From Bradyrhizobium sp. AUGA SZCCT0176 (GTDB lineage Bacteria; Pseudomonadota; Alphaproteobacteria; Rhizobiales; Xanthobacteraceae), in NCBI RefSeq assembly GCF_018130145.1, contig NZ_JAFCMB010000016.1, positions 1 to 64,000 of the forward strand: a stretch of DNA of 64,000 bases, given 5' to 3'. The notes under the pieces were generated by a model. It saw only the letters and a program-made list of their open reading frames with translations. It did not search any database and was not told the DNA's origin. Below, in pieces: positions 36,322 through 44,577 of the stretch. The first letter of the stretch is position 1. The number at the start of each line of letters is the position of its first letter. A program made the translations under genes and the position numbers.

Positions 36322-39300
36322 TCACCACGCGTATCTAACGCTGCCCTTGGCGGCGTAGCCGGCGGTGGTGTGGGAGAACTCGCCGTCGAAACGGCCTGCG
36401 ACCGTCCAGCCATTGTGCCATTTCATTTCGGCGCCGAGCGACGCCAGCGCGGCGTCGGCCGAAGGCAGCGCGCCGTTTACACTGAAGGTGGCGCCCGGCA
36501 GCGTCTGGAAGGTCGCCGTCGCGGAGCGGTCGGTATTCCAGTCATGTGCCCAGGCCGCCCTGGCCTTGAGGGTGAAGACGCCGCCCTGCACCGGCGTCGC
36601 CTTGTCGAATTTCGCGCCGAGCTCGCTGCGCGTCGCGGTGACGGACTTCGAGGCGTAGTTCAGCGCGAAGGTGTTGCTGCCGGAGGTCGCGGTCTCGCCG
36701 TAAGACGGCAGATAGAACGTCGTGGTCTGCAACGCCGCATAGGGCGTGATGCCGGCCATCGGCGTGGCATAACGCCAGCCGCCTTCGAGACGCGTGGCCA
36801 GCGCCTGCGCCTGGAACGAGGCGTGCAATTTATCGACGCCCGCGATCGTCACGGTGCGGTCGGTCGTGGCGTCCTGCCAGGAGTAGCCGAGCAATCCGGC
36901 GACGTAAGCCGCACCCCAATTGTGTTTGGCATAGACCGCCGCGTTGAAGGCGTCGGCGCGGCCGCCGCCAAAACCGTTGGCGATATCGAAGCTCGAGCCG
37001 GCGCCGCCGAGCGAAAACCCTGCCTGGGTGTCCGGCGTGAAATGATAGCTCGCCCCGGCAACGGCACCGAAGACCCGGTTGGTCGTGCTGTTGGTGCCCG
37101 CGGCCGTGTCGCCGTTGACGCGGCTGTTGCCGCCATAGGCCGAGGCCCACACGGCCCAGCGCTGCTCGAACGATGGCGCACGCCGGTCGCGCGGCGTCAC
37201 GGCGGCGTAGGCCTCTTTCGCCTCGCGCGAGAGCTTGCGCCTGGCCGAATAGGCGTTCGCGTTATCCTCTTCCTGTGCGAAACCTGTCGCACCGCCCTGA
37301 CCGGGACCGTCACCGAAGGCGCCGTCGAACACGCCATTGATGAACTGCCCTACCCCGGTAATGCCCGCCTGCGACGTTGACGCACCCGGCTGGCCGGAAG
37401 CTTGCGACAAAGCGGGCGCCGACAGCGTCGCGAACGTCAACGGAATGCCGCCGTTGCTGTTGAAGGAATTGATCAGCGCGTTGGCGACGTTGTTCTGGTT
37501 GCCGTTGAGGGTGCCGGACGCGGGCGTCGTGAAACTCAGGATCAGGTTGAGGTAAGCGTGGGTGGCATCGTAGCTCAGCGTATCGTGAAAGTTCGCCGGC
37601 AGATTGGTGTTGGCGACGGTCGGATTAAACGTTCCGCTCACGCTGCCGGCGGTCAGGATGGTGTACTGCTTGGCGATATAGCTGCCGGTCGCAAAGTTGG
37701 CATTCACGGTCGCGCCGCCGAGCGTGGCCACGCCCGAGACGTTGGCGAACGACGATGTCGTTGGATTGATGTTGATGGCATAGGCCGCCGCCGCATTGAA
37801 GCCGAGCGTGCCGCTGACCGTCATCGATGACCCGGGCGTGCCCGAACCCGGCGCGAAGGTGCCGCCGGAAACCAACGTGTTGCCAACCGTGCCGGTGCCG
37901 CTGAGCGTGCCGCCGCTCACGGTGAAAGCCGCGTTGCTCAGGCTGCCATTCACCGCCAGCGTGCCGCCGCTGACGGCGAATGTGCCGATGCCTGCGTTCG
38001 CGCCGGTGAGCGTCCAGCTGCCGCTGCCGGTCTTTTCGCCGGCCTCGAACGAGGAGAGCTGGGCGACATTGAAGCTGCCCGAACCCGTGCCGCTCAGCCC
38101 CAGCGTGTCGGTGCCGATGCCGCCGAGCACATTGCCGTTGATGACGGCGCCGGTCACCAATTCGAGGCGGTTGGCGAAGGCGCCCGCCTGGTCGAACTGG
38201 ATGGCGGTGCCACCGCCGCCGGTTACAGTCCCGGCCACCGTCACGGTCGCAGGGCGGCTGCGAGCCTGGATGCCAAAGCCACTGGTGCCGCTCACGGTGC
38301 TGGTGGCGGCGACGGTGACGGCGAGCGCGCCCGTGCCGTAGTTCTGCGCAAAAATGCCGTTGGTGCTGCCGCTCACCGTTGCGCCGGCTGCGGTGGTCAC
38401 GCTGAGATTGGTGCCCGCGCCGGAATTGTATGCGAAGATGCCGTTATCATTGGTGCCGGTGACATTGCCGTTGGCGGTGATGGTCAGCGCGCCCGTGCCT
38501 TGGTTGTCCGCAAAAATGCCGATGTTGCCGCCGCTCACCGCGGTGCCGGCGCCGGTGGTCACGGTGAGATTGGTGCCCGCGCCGGAACTGTATGCGTTGA
38601 TGCCGCGATTAGAGGTGCCGGTGACATTGCCGTTGGCGGTGATGGTCAGCGCGCCCGTGCCGTAGTTCTGCGCAAAAATGCCGTTGGCGCCGCTGACCGT
38701 CGTGCCGGCGCCGGTGGTCACGGTGAGAGTGGTGCCGGCGCCGGTGTTCCGCGCGTCGATGCCGACACCACTGGTGCCGGTGACATCGCCGTTGGCGGCG
38801 ATGGTCAGCGCGCCCGTGCCGTAGTGGCGCGCAAAAATGCCGTTGGTGCCGCTGACCGTTGTGCCGGCGCCGGTGGTCACGGTGAGAGTGGTGCCGGCGC
38901 CGATGTTCCGCGCGTCGATGCCGTTACCAGCGGTGCCGGTGACATCGCCGTTGGCGGCGATGGTCAGCGCGCCCGTGCCGTAGTGGCGCGCATTAATGCC
39001 GTTGGTGCCGCCGCTGACCGTCGTGCCGGCGCCGGTGGTCATGGTGAGATCGGTGCCGGTGTTCCGCGCGTAGATGCCGTTAACACTGGTGCCGGTGACA
39101 TTGCCGCTTGCGGTGATGGTCAGCGCGCCCGTGCCGAAGTTGCGCGCAAGAATGCCGAAGTTGCCGCTGACCGTCGTGCCGGCGCCGGTGGTTACGCTGA
39201 GAGCGGTGCCGGAGTTGTTCTGCGCGTAGATGCCGTTAACACTGGTGCCGGTGACATCGCCGTTGGCGGTGACGGTCAGCGCGCCCGTGCCGAAGTTGCG

Positions 39301-39861
39301 CGCCCGGATGCCGAAGCCGCCGCTGACCGTGGTGCCGGCGCCGGTGGTCACGGTGAGAGCGGTGCCGGAGTTGTTCTGCGCGAAGATGCCGTTACCACCG
39401 GCGCCGGTGACATTGCCGTTGGCGGTGATGGTCAGCGCCCCCGTGCCGTTGTTTTGCCCAACAATGCCGGCGGCGCCGCTGAGCGCGCCATTGGTGGCGA
39501 TGGTGACGCTGCCGGGCGTGCCGGCAAAGTCGCCGTTGGAGCGAACATTAAGAGCGTAGCCCGCCGCAGCGGTAAGCGACGAGGCGTTGGTGTCGGTATA
39601 GGACAGGGCGCCGTCACCGGTAATCGTGATCGCATGGCCGGCGGCGGTGTTGACGCTGAACCCGGCGACGGTGGAGACGCTGGCGTTGTTGGCGTTGATC
39701 GTCTGCGTGGTGACTTCGGCGCCCGAGCACTGGTAGGTCGAGCCGCCGCTGGGATCGCAAGCGCCATAGGCGCGACGCCCATAACCGGTGACCGCGGCCA
39801 CCAGCATGGTGCCCGACAGCAGAACCCGCCGGCGCAACGCGCTCGCATTTCCAGAACTCAA
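36322..39861 (-). CDS. Autotransporter adhesin with tandem passenger repeats
   Basis: A 1179-aa type V (classical monomeric) autotransporter. The TTG start (GGGG/GGTAGGG before it) gives SSGNASALRRRVLLSGTML, a Sec-type signal with a basic start, ending near RRAYG|ACDP. The passenger (about 40-560) is a beta-helix-like array of two alternating units, GALTITANGNVTGT..GIYAxN and LTVTTGAGTTVSG. A PATR-type segment (ANAGIGTFAVSGGTLAVNGS) and PATR-like stalk follow, then a C-terminal barrel (about 900-1179, SFEQRWAVWASAYGGNSRVN to GSVRYAW). It should export its passenger to the cell surface, probably for adhesion or autoaggregation. It lies about 180 nt upstream of its frameshifted paralog. Confidence 0.9.
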   Translation of the reverse strand: MSSGNASALRRRVLLSGTMLVAAVTGYGRRAYGACDPSGGSTYQCSGAEVTTQTINANNASVSTVAGFSVNTAAGHAITITGDGALSYTDTNASSLTAAAGYALNVRSNGDFAGTPGSVTIATNGALSGAAGIVGQNNGTGALTITANGNVTGAGGNGIFAQNNSGTALTVTTGAGTTVSGGFGIRARNFGTGALTVTANGDVTGTSVNGIYAQNNSGTALSVTTGAGTTVSGNFGILARNFGTGALTITASGNVTGTSVNGIYARNTGTDLTMTTGAGTTVSGGTNGINARHYGTGALTIAANGDVTGTAGNGIDARNIGAGTTLTVTTGAGTTVSGTNGIFARHYGTGALTIAANGDVTGTSGVGIDARNTGAGTTLTVTTGAGTTVSGANGIFAQNYGTGALTITANGNVTGTSNRGINAYSSGAGTNLTVTTGAGTAVSGGNIGIFADNQGTGALTITANGNVTGTNDNGIFAYNSGAGTNLSVTTAAGATVSGSTNGIFAQNYGTGALAVTVAATSTVSGTSGFGIQARSRPATVTVAGTVTGGGGTAIQFDQAGAFANRLELVTGAVINGNVLGGIGTDTLGLSGTGSGSFNVAQLSSFEAGEKTGSGSWTLTGANAGIGTFAVSGGTLAVNGSLSNAAFTVSGGTLSGTGTVGNTLVSGGTFAPGSGTPGSSMTVSGTLGFNAAAAYAININPTTSSFANVSGVATLGGATVNANFATGSYIAKQYTILTAGSVSGTFNPTVANTNLPANFHDTLSYDATHAYLNLILSFTTPASGTLNGNQNNVANALINSFNSNGGIPLTFATLSAPALSQASGQPGASTSQAGITGVGQFINGVFDGAFGDGPGQGGATGFAQEEDNANAYSARRKLSREAKEAYAAVTPRDRRAPSFEQRWAVWASAYGGNSRVNGDTAAGTNSTTNRVFGAVAGASYHFTPDTQAGFSLGGAGSSFDIANGFGGGRADAFNAAVYAKHNWGAAYVAGLLGYSWQDATTDRTVTIAGVDKLHASFQAQALATRLEGGWRYATPMAGITPYAALQTTTFYLPSYGETATSGSNTFALNYASKSVTATRSELGAKFDKATPVQGGVFTLKARAAWAHDWNTDRSATATFQTLPGATFSVNGALPSADAALASLGAEMKWHNGWTVAGRFDGEFSHTTAGYAAKGSVRYAW

Positions 39862-40185
39862 GACCCTACCCCTGCCGCCTAGCCATTCATTTTAGTTTTT
39901 AGTCCCAGGCCTTTGCGGCACAGGCAGCGAGCGACCCACGCGAGGTAAGTTCTTGAGGGTCAGATTACCGGAGCGGGCGCAGCCTAACAATGGCGGCCGG
40001 GTTCTCCTGGCGCGCTATTTTCTGACATTATTCTGATATTTGGGCTTCAGGCCGGGCGCGCGCGCGCATTTTGCCGGAAATGATGGCGAATCGACCCCTT
40101 CAACATCGCCAGCGCCTGGGTGTGTGCGCGGTGCAGCGGCAAGAAAGACTGATAGGGTGCGTCAGGACCAACGGGGAGAAGATGC
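39862..40185. other. Divergent intergenic region of 324 nt
   Basis: It lies between autotransporter 2 (minus) and the TIGR03032-type gene (plus). It holds the conserved upstream block at 40020-40048 and, at 40171-40183, the GGGGAGAAG ribosome site of the plus-strand gene. No gene is seen. Confidence 0.6.
40020..40048 (-). promoter_or_regulatory. Conserved block upstream of autotransporter 2
   Basis: Near-identical (26 of 29) to 36284-36312 and 159 nt before the TTG start. See that entry for the argument that it carries promoter or operator information. Confidence 0.45.
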
Positions 40186-41391
40186 ATGAGCGAGCGTGGC
40201 CGAGAGTCGTCATCCGTCCTGGACGACGAGGAAAGGCCGGCGCCAGCCGCCCCTCCGGCGAGCACGGAGATCGCGCCCGCCGGGCAAGAGAGCAAGGCTG
40301 CCGAGACGCAGTCGACGCCGGCCGAAGAGCGCGTCACCTATTCCATGTCGCCGGGCCTGCCCGGCTTCCTCGGCGCGCAGCGGATCGCGCTCGCGGTCTC
40401 GTCCTATCAGTCGGGCAAGTTCTACCTGTTGGGGCAGAACGTCGATGGCGGGCTGCTGGTCGACGAGCGCTTCTTCCGCAAGGCGATGGGGATTTGCGTT
40501 CCCGACAAGGACACCCTGCTGCTGGCGACGCTGTTCCAGATCGTGCGGTTCAAGAACGTGCTGAACCCAGGCGAGCAGATCAACAATGTGTTCGATGCCT
40601 GCTATGTGCCGCGCGAAACCTACGTCACCGGCGAACTCGACGCGCATGACGTCGGCGTTCTCAAGGACGGGCGCGTGGTGTTCGTCAACACGCTTTACAA
40701 CTGCCTCGCCACGCCGTCGCAGCGCCACAGCTTCACGCCGCTGTGGAAGCCGCCGTTCATCTCGGCGATCGTCAAGGAGGACCGCTGCCATTTGAACGGC
40801 CTCGCCATGGCGGACGGCGTGCCGCGCTACGTCACCGCCGTGAGCAGGTCCGACACCATCGACGGTTGGCGTGACCGGCGTGCCAGCGGCGGTGTCGTTG
40901 TCGATGTGCAGTCGGGTGAGACCGTCATCGGCGGCCTGTCGATGCCGCATTCGCCGCGGATCTATCGCGACCGCCTCTGGCTGCTGAACTCGGGCACCGG
41001 CGAACTCGGCTGGGTCGAGCCGGACTCAGGCGGTAGCGCGGCCAAATTCCACGTGCTGGCGTTCTGCCCCGGCTTTTTGCGCGGGCTTGCCTTCCACGGC
41101 AACCATGCCTTCGTCGGGCTGTCGAAGCCGCGCTATCAGCGCTTCGAGGGATTGGCGCTCGATCAGAAGCTCGCGGACGCCGATTCGGAGCCGTGGTGCG
41201 GCGTGCAGGTGATCGATCTCGACAGCGGCGCCTGCGTGCACTGGTTCCGCCTCGACGGCGCGGTGGCGGAGCTCTACGACCTTGCGGTCGTGCCCGGCGC
41301 GATGCGTCCGATGTCGCTCGGCTTCGCCAGCGACGAAATCCTCGGGCTGATCACGCACGATCCGCTCGCAGACGGCGCGCTGCCGCGTTGA
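40186..41391 (+). CDS. TIGR03032-family protein
   Basis: A 401-aa soluble protein with a strong ribosome site (GGGGAGAAG) before the ATG. The first 45 residues are a low-complexity Pro/Ala/Glu stretch. The rest has the family hallmarks FLGAQRIALAVSSYQSGKFY, PRETYVTGELDAHDVGVL, FVNTLYNCLAT, WKPPFIS and HLNGLAM. Predicted beta-propeller-like; no enzymatic function is established to my knowledge. There is no signal peptide. It is the only plus-strand gene of the island and is divergent from the autotransporters, so a role in adhesin biogenesis or modification is possible but unproved. Confidence 0.82.
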   Translation: MSERGRESSSVLDDEERPAPAAPPASTEIAPAGQESKAAETQSTPAEERVTYSMSPGLPGFLGAQRIALAVSSYQSGKFYLLGQNVDGGLLVDERFFRKAMGICVPDKDTLLLATLFQIVRFKNVLNPGEQINNVFDACYVPRETYVTGELDAHDVGVLKDGRVVFVNTLYNCLATPSQRHSFTPLWKPPFISAIVKEDRCHLNGLAMADGVPRYVTAVSRSDTIDGWRDRRASGGVVVDVQSGETVIGGLSMPHSPRIYRDRLWLLNSGTGELGWVEPDSGGSAAKFHVLAFCPGFLRGLAFHGNHAFVGLSKPRYQRFEGLALDQKLADADSEPWCGVQVIDLDSGACVHWFRLDGAVAELYDLAVVPGAMRPMSLGFASDEILGLITHDPLADGALPR

Positions 41392-41562
41392 GCCGTGCAA
41401 GACGGACGGAACGCAGACCCGTTCGGGCGAGGCCCTTTTGGCAGTTGGCGGTCTTCCATGCCACCAGAAATCCGGCAGAAACCCCGTGAACAAACGCGCA
41501 CAAACGTGAATGATCTTGATCGAGAAACACCGATTATGTTCGAATTGCCCGAAAGGGTACTG

Positions 41563-41609
41563 CGCTCATAACGGTCTGGTTGCAGGTTCGAGTCCTGCCG
41601 GGCCCACCA
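41563..41609 (+). repeat. attR-like copy of the tRNA-Ile 3' end
   Basis: 47 nt identical to 32321-32367, without the 5' half of a tRNA, so it is not a functional gene. The short frame read through it in reverse gives the familiar false protein QDSNLQP and should not be annotated. Confidence 0.8.
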
Positions 41610-41751
41610 CAATGCCGCGCCCGGATTGATATCATTGATTTTTCGAGCCTGAAATTACCACCGCCCCAAAGGTGGTAACGACCCGTTGTTCTAGGCCCGT
41701 TCTTTTCGAGGTGCAGATGTACGAGTTCGCTTTGCCCACCACATCGTCGGA

Positions 41752-42009
41752 TCAAGGCCGCGTCCATTGCGCCAGCGCGCGCGCAGCGAGCCCCTTGCGG
41801 TCGGCTTTCTTGGTGTAGCTGCGCCATCTGATAGCCTGCGAAAACTTTGACCGCGCTTCGGCACCGCGTCTGCCGCGGCGCGTGCAGACGAAGCGCGGCT
41901 CGATGTCGGACAGCCGGACATCATCGGCCCAGCCGTCCGCGTTGGTCTCGACATGATGGCTGCAGCGGTGATCGCGGCAAACCATCGGAGCTTGGTCAGG
42001 AACGCCCAC
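41752..42009 (-). pseudogene. Decayed small zinc-ribbon-like protein
   Basis: An 85-aa frame. APMVCRDHRCSHHVETNADG and WADDVRLSDIEPRFVCT resemble a small rhizobial family I remember with CRxC...CTxCGxRGADVRP. Here the second Cys pair reads CTRRGRRGAEAR, so one metal ligand is lost, and the C-terminal third is unrelated to the family end. Probably a degenerate copy left beside the island boundary. It has no clear ribosome site. Confidence 0.4.
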
Positions 42010-42026
42010 CTCTTGCGAGGTGGGCG
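42003..42026. terminator. Hairpin terminator after the 42041 gene
   Basis: CGCCCACCTC and GAGGTGGGCG form a perfect 10-bp stem with loop TTGC, 15 nt after the stop of the minus-strand SnoaL-like gene. There is no strong U-run on either side, but stability and position fit a terminator. Confidence 0.65.
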
Positions 42027-42040
42027 CTTCGCGTTAATGA

Positions 42041-42481
42041 TCAGTCTTTCTTAGGTGGAATCGGAGCTGCTGTTAGCATTCGGATCTTCCATTTGCCATC
42101 TGCTTTGACATAGACGGCGGTCCAAGTACCCGATGCATCCAGCGCATCGCCCTTGTCGTTCTTGCCGGTGATGTGGAATTTGCCCACCGCAGCCGGGGTA
42201 TCATTATCGACCTGCCACACCTCTTCGACCGTGGAATCGAGCTTGTTAAAACCAGCCTTGAAACTACCGGCATAAGCGGTCGCAACGTCATGCTTCCCGG
42301 CCGGGTTGATAAAAACGCCGTCCTTAGTGTAGAGCCCCGCGACGCACGCCGGGTCCCGCTTGGTGTAACAATCCATGTAGGAGATGGCGATCTTGCTGAC
42401 TTCCTGCTTCATATCGTCAGCAGATGCCCGAGCCGTAAACATTAAGGGGATGCACAACGCCAATAATACTGGACGTTTCAT
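42041..42481 (-). CDS. Secreted SnoaL/NTF2-like protein
   Basis: 146 aa. The start MKRPVLLALCIPLMFTARAS was chosen because AGGAGGG lies 7 nt before it; two upstream in-frame ATGs are too close to or before that site. The signal peptide probably ends at RASA|DD. The mature part (about 125 aa) is a single NTF2/SnoaL-like fold: AISYMDCYTKRDPACVAGLY, TKDGVFINPAG and the closing GKWKIRMLTAAPIP. These domains bind small molecules or act as enzymes; no substrate can be inferred. Confidence 0.78.
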   Translation of the reverse strand: MKRPVLLALCIPLMFTARASADDMKQEVSKIAISYMDCYTKRDPACVAGLYTKDGVFINPAGKHDVATAYAGSFKAGFNKLDSTVEEVWQVDNDTPAAVGKFHITGKNDKGDALDASGTWTAVYVKADGKWKIRMLTAAPIPPKKD

Positions 42482-42962
42482 TTCCATTCCCTCCTTAGTG
42501 GCGCGTAATTGCACCGTGACGCCCACCGCAATGGGCGCTGCGTTGCAATCCTGTACTTCTTCTAGCCGACTTCATGGGTACGCCGGTCGGCCGATATCGA
42601 GAAAGGTCCCGACCGACCGTCACTATGATTTTCGCCGTGCGTGTTGTTTGAGATAGGTCAAGACAACAGGAAGTTGGTGGTAATGGCGCGTAGAAAAGCT
42701 CAATGGCTTCAATGGGGCTCTTTGATTACCACCAAGCTTCTAAATACAAGACATTGCAGCGCAGTTTGATATCTGCCGGGCCCACCAGCCTTCGCTCGCG
42801 AAGCGAGTGAAGGCTGCCGCGCCGAAGCCCATTTGGGCGAAGGCGGGCGCGGCCGCGAGCTACGGCTCGGCAAGCCATCCAACAAAATATCGCACACCAC
42901 TGCCAGTCATCGATCCCGGCCCAGGGCCGGGACCGCGTCGTGCGGCGCGCTGTTTCCTCTGT
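42482..42962. other. Repeat-rich intergenic region of 481 nt
   Basis: No gene is seen. Contents: an inverted pair TTGGTGGTAATGG / ATTACCACCAAG (about 42673-42736); TGCCGGGCCCACCA at 42774-42787, the last 14 nt of the tRNA-Ile sequence; a hairpin AGCCTTC...GAAGGCT at 42787-42814 followed by GAAGGCGGGC-type dispersed repeat text; and the stem at 42914-42932. Confidence 0.55.
42914..42932. terminator. Possible terminator hairpin after amiE
   Basis: TCCCGGCCC and GGGCCGGGA flank a single A, about 30 nt beyond the amiE stop codon. It is GC-rich without a U-run, and similar stems occur as dispersed repeats, so the role is uncertain. Confidence 0.4.
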
Positions 42963-44003
42963 CTAGTAATTGCTCGCGGACTTCTCGTTCGGGATGCCGT
43001 CGATTGGGCATTCGTCGGTTCCCGGGGTGGAGCGGGTCATCGCCTCGACCATTTCGCGCGTGCCTTCGGGATCGGCGATCCACTTCGAATAGAAGTCGTA
43101 AGGACAGGTAGCAAGGCCCTTCGCGCCTTCGCCGGAATTGATCATGCCGGTGTAGCCGCGATGGACCAGCTTGTAGAGATGGTTCTGCGACTGGTTGTTG
43201 CGGCGGGCATCGCGGATCAGGTTCTTCGACAGCGCTGCATACTGGATGCCGTATTCCTCTTCACCGGTCTCACCCAACGTGCGGCCGTCGAAGCCGATGA
43301 TCGCGGAGTGACCGAAATAGGAATACACGCCGTCGAAGCCCGCGGCATTGGCGACCGCGACATAGACATTGTTGGCCCAGGCCATCGCCTTGGAGATCAG
43401 CACCTGCTGCTCCTTGGCCGGGTAAATATAGCCCTGGCAGCGCACGATCAGCTCGGCGCCCTTCATGGCGCAGTCGCGCCAGATTTCGGGAAAATTGCCG
43501 TCGTCGCAGATGATCAGGCTGACCTTCAGCCCTTTCGGACCGTCGGACACATAGGTGCAATTGCCGGGATACCAGCCTTCAATCGGCACCCAGGGCATGA
43601 TCTTGCGGTACTTCTGGACGATCTCGCCCTTGTCGTTCATCAGGATCAGGGTGTTGTACGGCGCCTTGTGCGGATGCTCCTCGTAACGCTCGCCAGTGAG
43701 CGAGAACACGCCCCACACTTTCGCCTTGCGACAGGCTTCGGCAAAGATCGCGGTTTCCTCGCCCGGCACGACAGAGGCGGTCTCGTACATCTCCTTGGAG
43801 TCGTACATGATGCCGTGGGTGGAATATTCCGGGAAGATCACGAGATCCATGCCCGACAGGCCAAGCTTCATGCCCACCACCATGTCGGCGATCTTGCGGG
43901 CGTTTTCGAGCACCTCCGCTTTGGTGTGCAGGCGCGGCATCTTGTAATTGACGACGGCGACGCCGACCGTGTCGTTGCTTGAGGAAATGTCACCGTGAAG
44001 CAT
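42963..44003 (-). CDS. amiE: Aliphatic amidase AmiE
   Basis: A 346-aa nitrilase-superfamily amidase (EC 3.5.1.4) hydrolysing short aliphatic amides such as acetamide to the acid and ammonia. The catalytic triad falls on the positions known from Pseudomonas AmiE: Glu59 (VIFPEYSTHG), Lys134 (KYRKIMPWVP) and Cys166 (LIICDDGNFPE). The start MLHGDISSSNDTVGVAVVNY is canonical, with GGAGAGG upstream. It is the last gene of the amide/urea cluster, after fmdA and fmdB on the same strand. Confidence 0.95.
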   Translation of the reverse strand: MLHGDISSSNDTVGVAVVNYKMPRLHTKAEVLENARKIADMVVGMKLGLSGMDLVIFPEYSTHGIMYDSKEMYETASVVPGEETAIFAEACRKAKVWGVFSLTGERYEEHPHKAPYNTLILMNDKGEIVQKYRKIMPWVPIEGWYPGNCTYVSDGPKGLKVSLIICDDGNFPEIWRDCAMKGAELIVRCQGYIYPAKEQQVLISKAMAWANNVYVAVANAAGFDGVYSYFGHSAIIGFDGRTLGETGEEEYGIQYAALSKNLIRDARRNNQSQNHLYKLVHRGYTGMINSGEGAKGLATCPYDFYSKWIADPEGTREMVEAMTRSTPGTDECPIDGIPNEKSASNY

Positions 44004-44048
44004 GGGGTTCGCCTCTCCAGTTCTGGTTATGTTTGCCGTAGAGGCATC

Positions 44049-44150
44049 AGAGCCTTTTCCGTTCCGATAGAATCGGAACGGGGCTCTATCTTTTGTTTTG
44101 ACGCGTTTTCTTCACGCGAACCGGTATCCACTTCGCTTGAAAACGCTCTA
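44049..44150. repeat. Dispersed repeat at the fmdB stop codon
   Basis: A palindrome (AGAGCC, TTCCGTTCCGAT / ATCGGAACGG, GGCTCT) is followed by GACGCGTTTTCTTCACGCGA, ACCGGTATCCACTTCGC and AAAACGCTCTA, a text I recognise as a common Bradyrhizobium intergenic repeat. Its right end supplies the TAG stop of fmdB. Confidence 0.65.
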
Positions 44151-44489
44151 GTGGCTGATCATCCACGGCCGCGCGGTCGGGAAACTCTTGGCGCCGCTTC
44201 TGGTCTGCTTCATCAGCCGCGCCGGCTTCTTGCTTGAACAGCAGCCGCAGCCCGGGGCATGCGAGGCCTTGTACTGGTCGAGGGTCTTTGGCGCGTTGGC
44301 GCTGCGTTCGTTGGTGGCATGGGCCTTGCGCTTGTCTGACGGCATGCAGAAGAACGCCGGCGCCGTGAGGATCACGCGCGGCGACTCGGTTTCGCATTGC
44401 GGGCAGTCCTGCGGCGCGTCGCATTCGGCCATCGACCGCATGTCGGTGAACGGGCCGCAATCATTGCAGAGATATTCGTAGACCGGCAT
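44148..44489 (-). CDS. fmdB: FmdB-family zinc-ribbon protein
   Basis: 113 aa, starting MPVYEYLCNDCGPFTDMRSM. The N-terminal zinc ribbon has Cys pairs in YLCNDC and DCPQCE. The C-terminal part is polar with CGCC. FmdB was named from the formamidase cluster of Methylophilus, where it is proposed to regulate formamidase or its transporter; it is not an enzyme. The longer upstream start was rejected, since the conserved family N terminus begins at this Met. It sits about 90 nt after fmdA. Confidence 0.88.
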   Translation of the reverse strand: MPVYEYLCNDCGPFTDMRSMAECDAPQDCPQCETESPRVILTAPAFFCMPSDKRKAHATNERSANAPKTLDQYKASHAPGCGCCSSKKPARLMKQTRSGAKSFPTARPWMISH

Positions 44490-44577
44490 TGCACTATCCT
44501 TGCGCTGACTCGTCGAGGGTGCACGGCGGATGCGGGGCGGCAGATACACACCGTCCCGCATCCTTCTCGCGCAGGGA

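Larger units (their letters stand above)
32321..41609. mobile_element. Putative genomic island integrated at tRNA-Ile(CAU)
   Basis: The last 47 nt of the tRNA gene (32321-32367, from anticodon stem to CCA) recur exactly, in direct orientation, at 41563-41609. This is the classical footprint of a tyrosine-recombinase element that uses the anticodon-loop-to-3'-end attachment site and regenerates an intact tRNA on one side. The 9.2 kb between holds two paralogous autotransporters and a TIGR03032-type gene. No integrase, excisionase or transfer gene is visible, so it would be immobile alone or a remnant. Confidence 0.65.

Noticed and set aside
36304..39882. Long plus-strand Gly/Ala/Arg-rich frames opposite the autotransporters
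   Set aside because: Antisense shadows of a repetitive GC-rich gene; no ribosome sites and repeat-locked composition.
41274..41612. Minus-strand 112-codon frame beginning MWWARQDSNLQPDRYE
   Set aside because: It is the tRNA-Ile fragment read backwards; the QDSNLQP pattern is a well-known false annotation.
42774..42787. Third copy of the tRNA 3' end (14 nt) as a further attachment site
   Set aside because: Too short, and followed by a common dispersed GCCTTCGCTCGC-type repeat that often carries this text.
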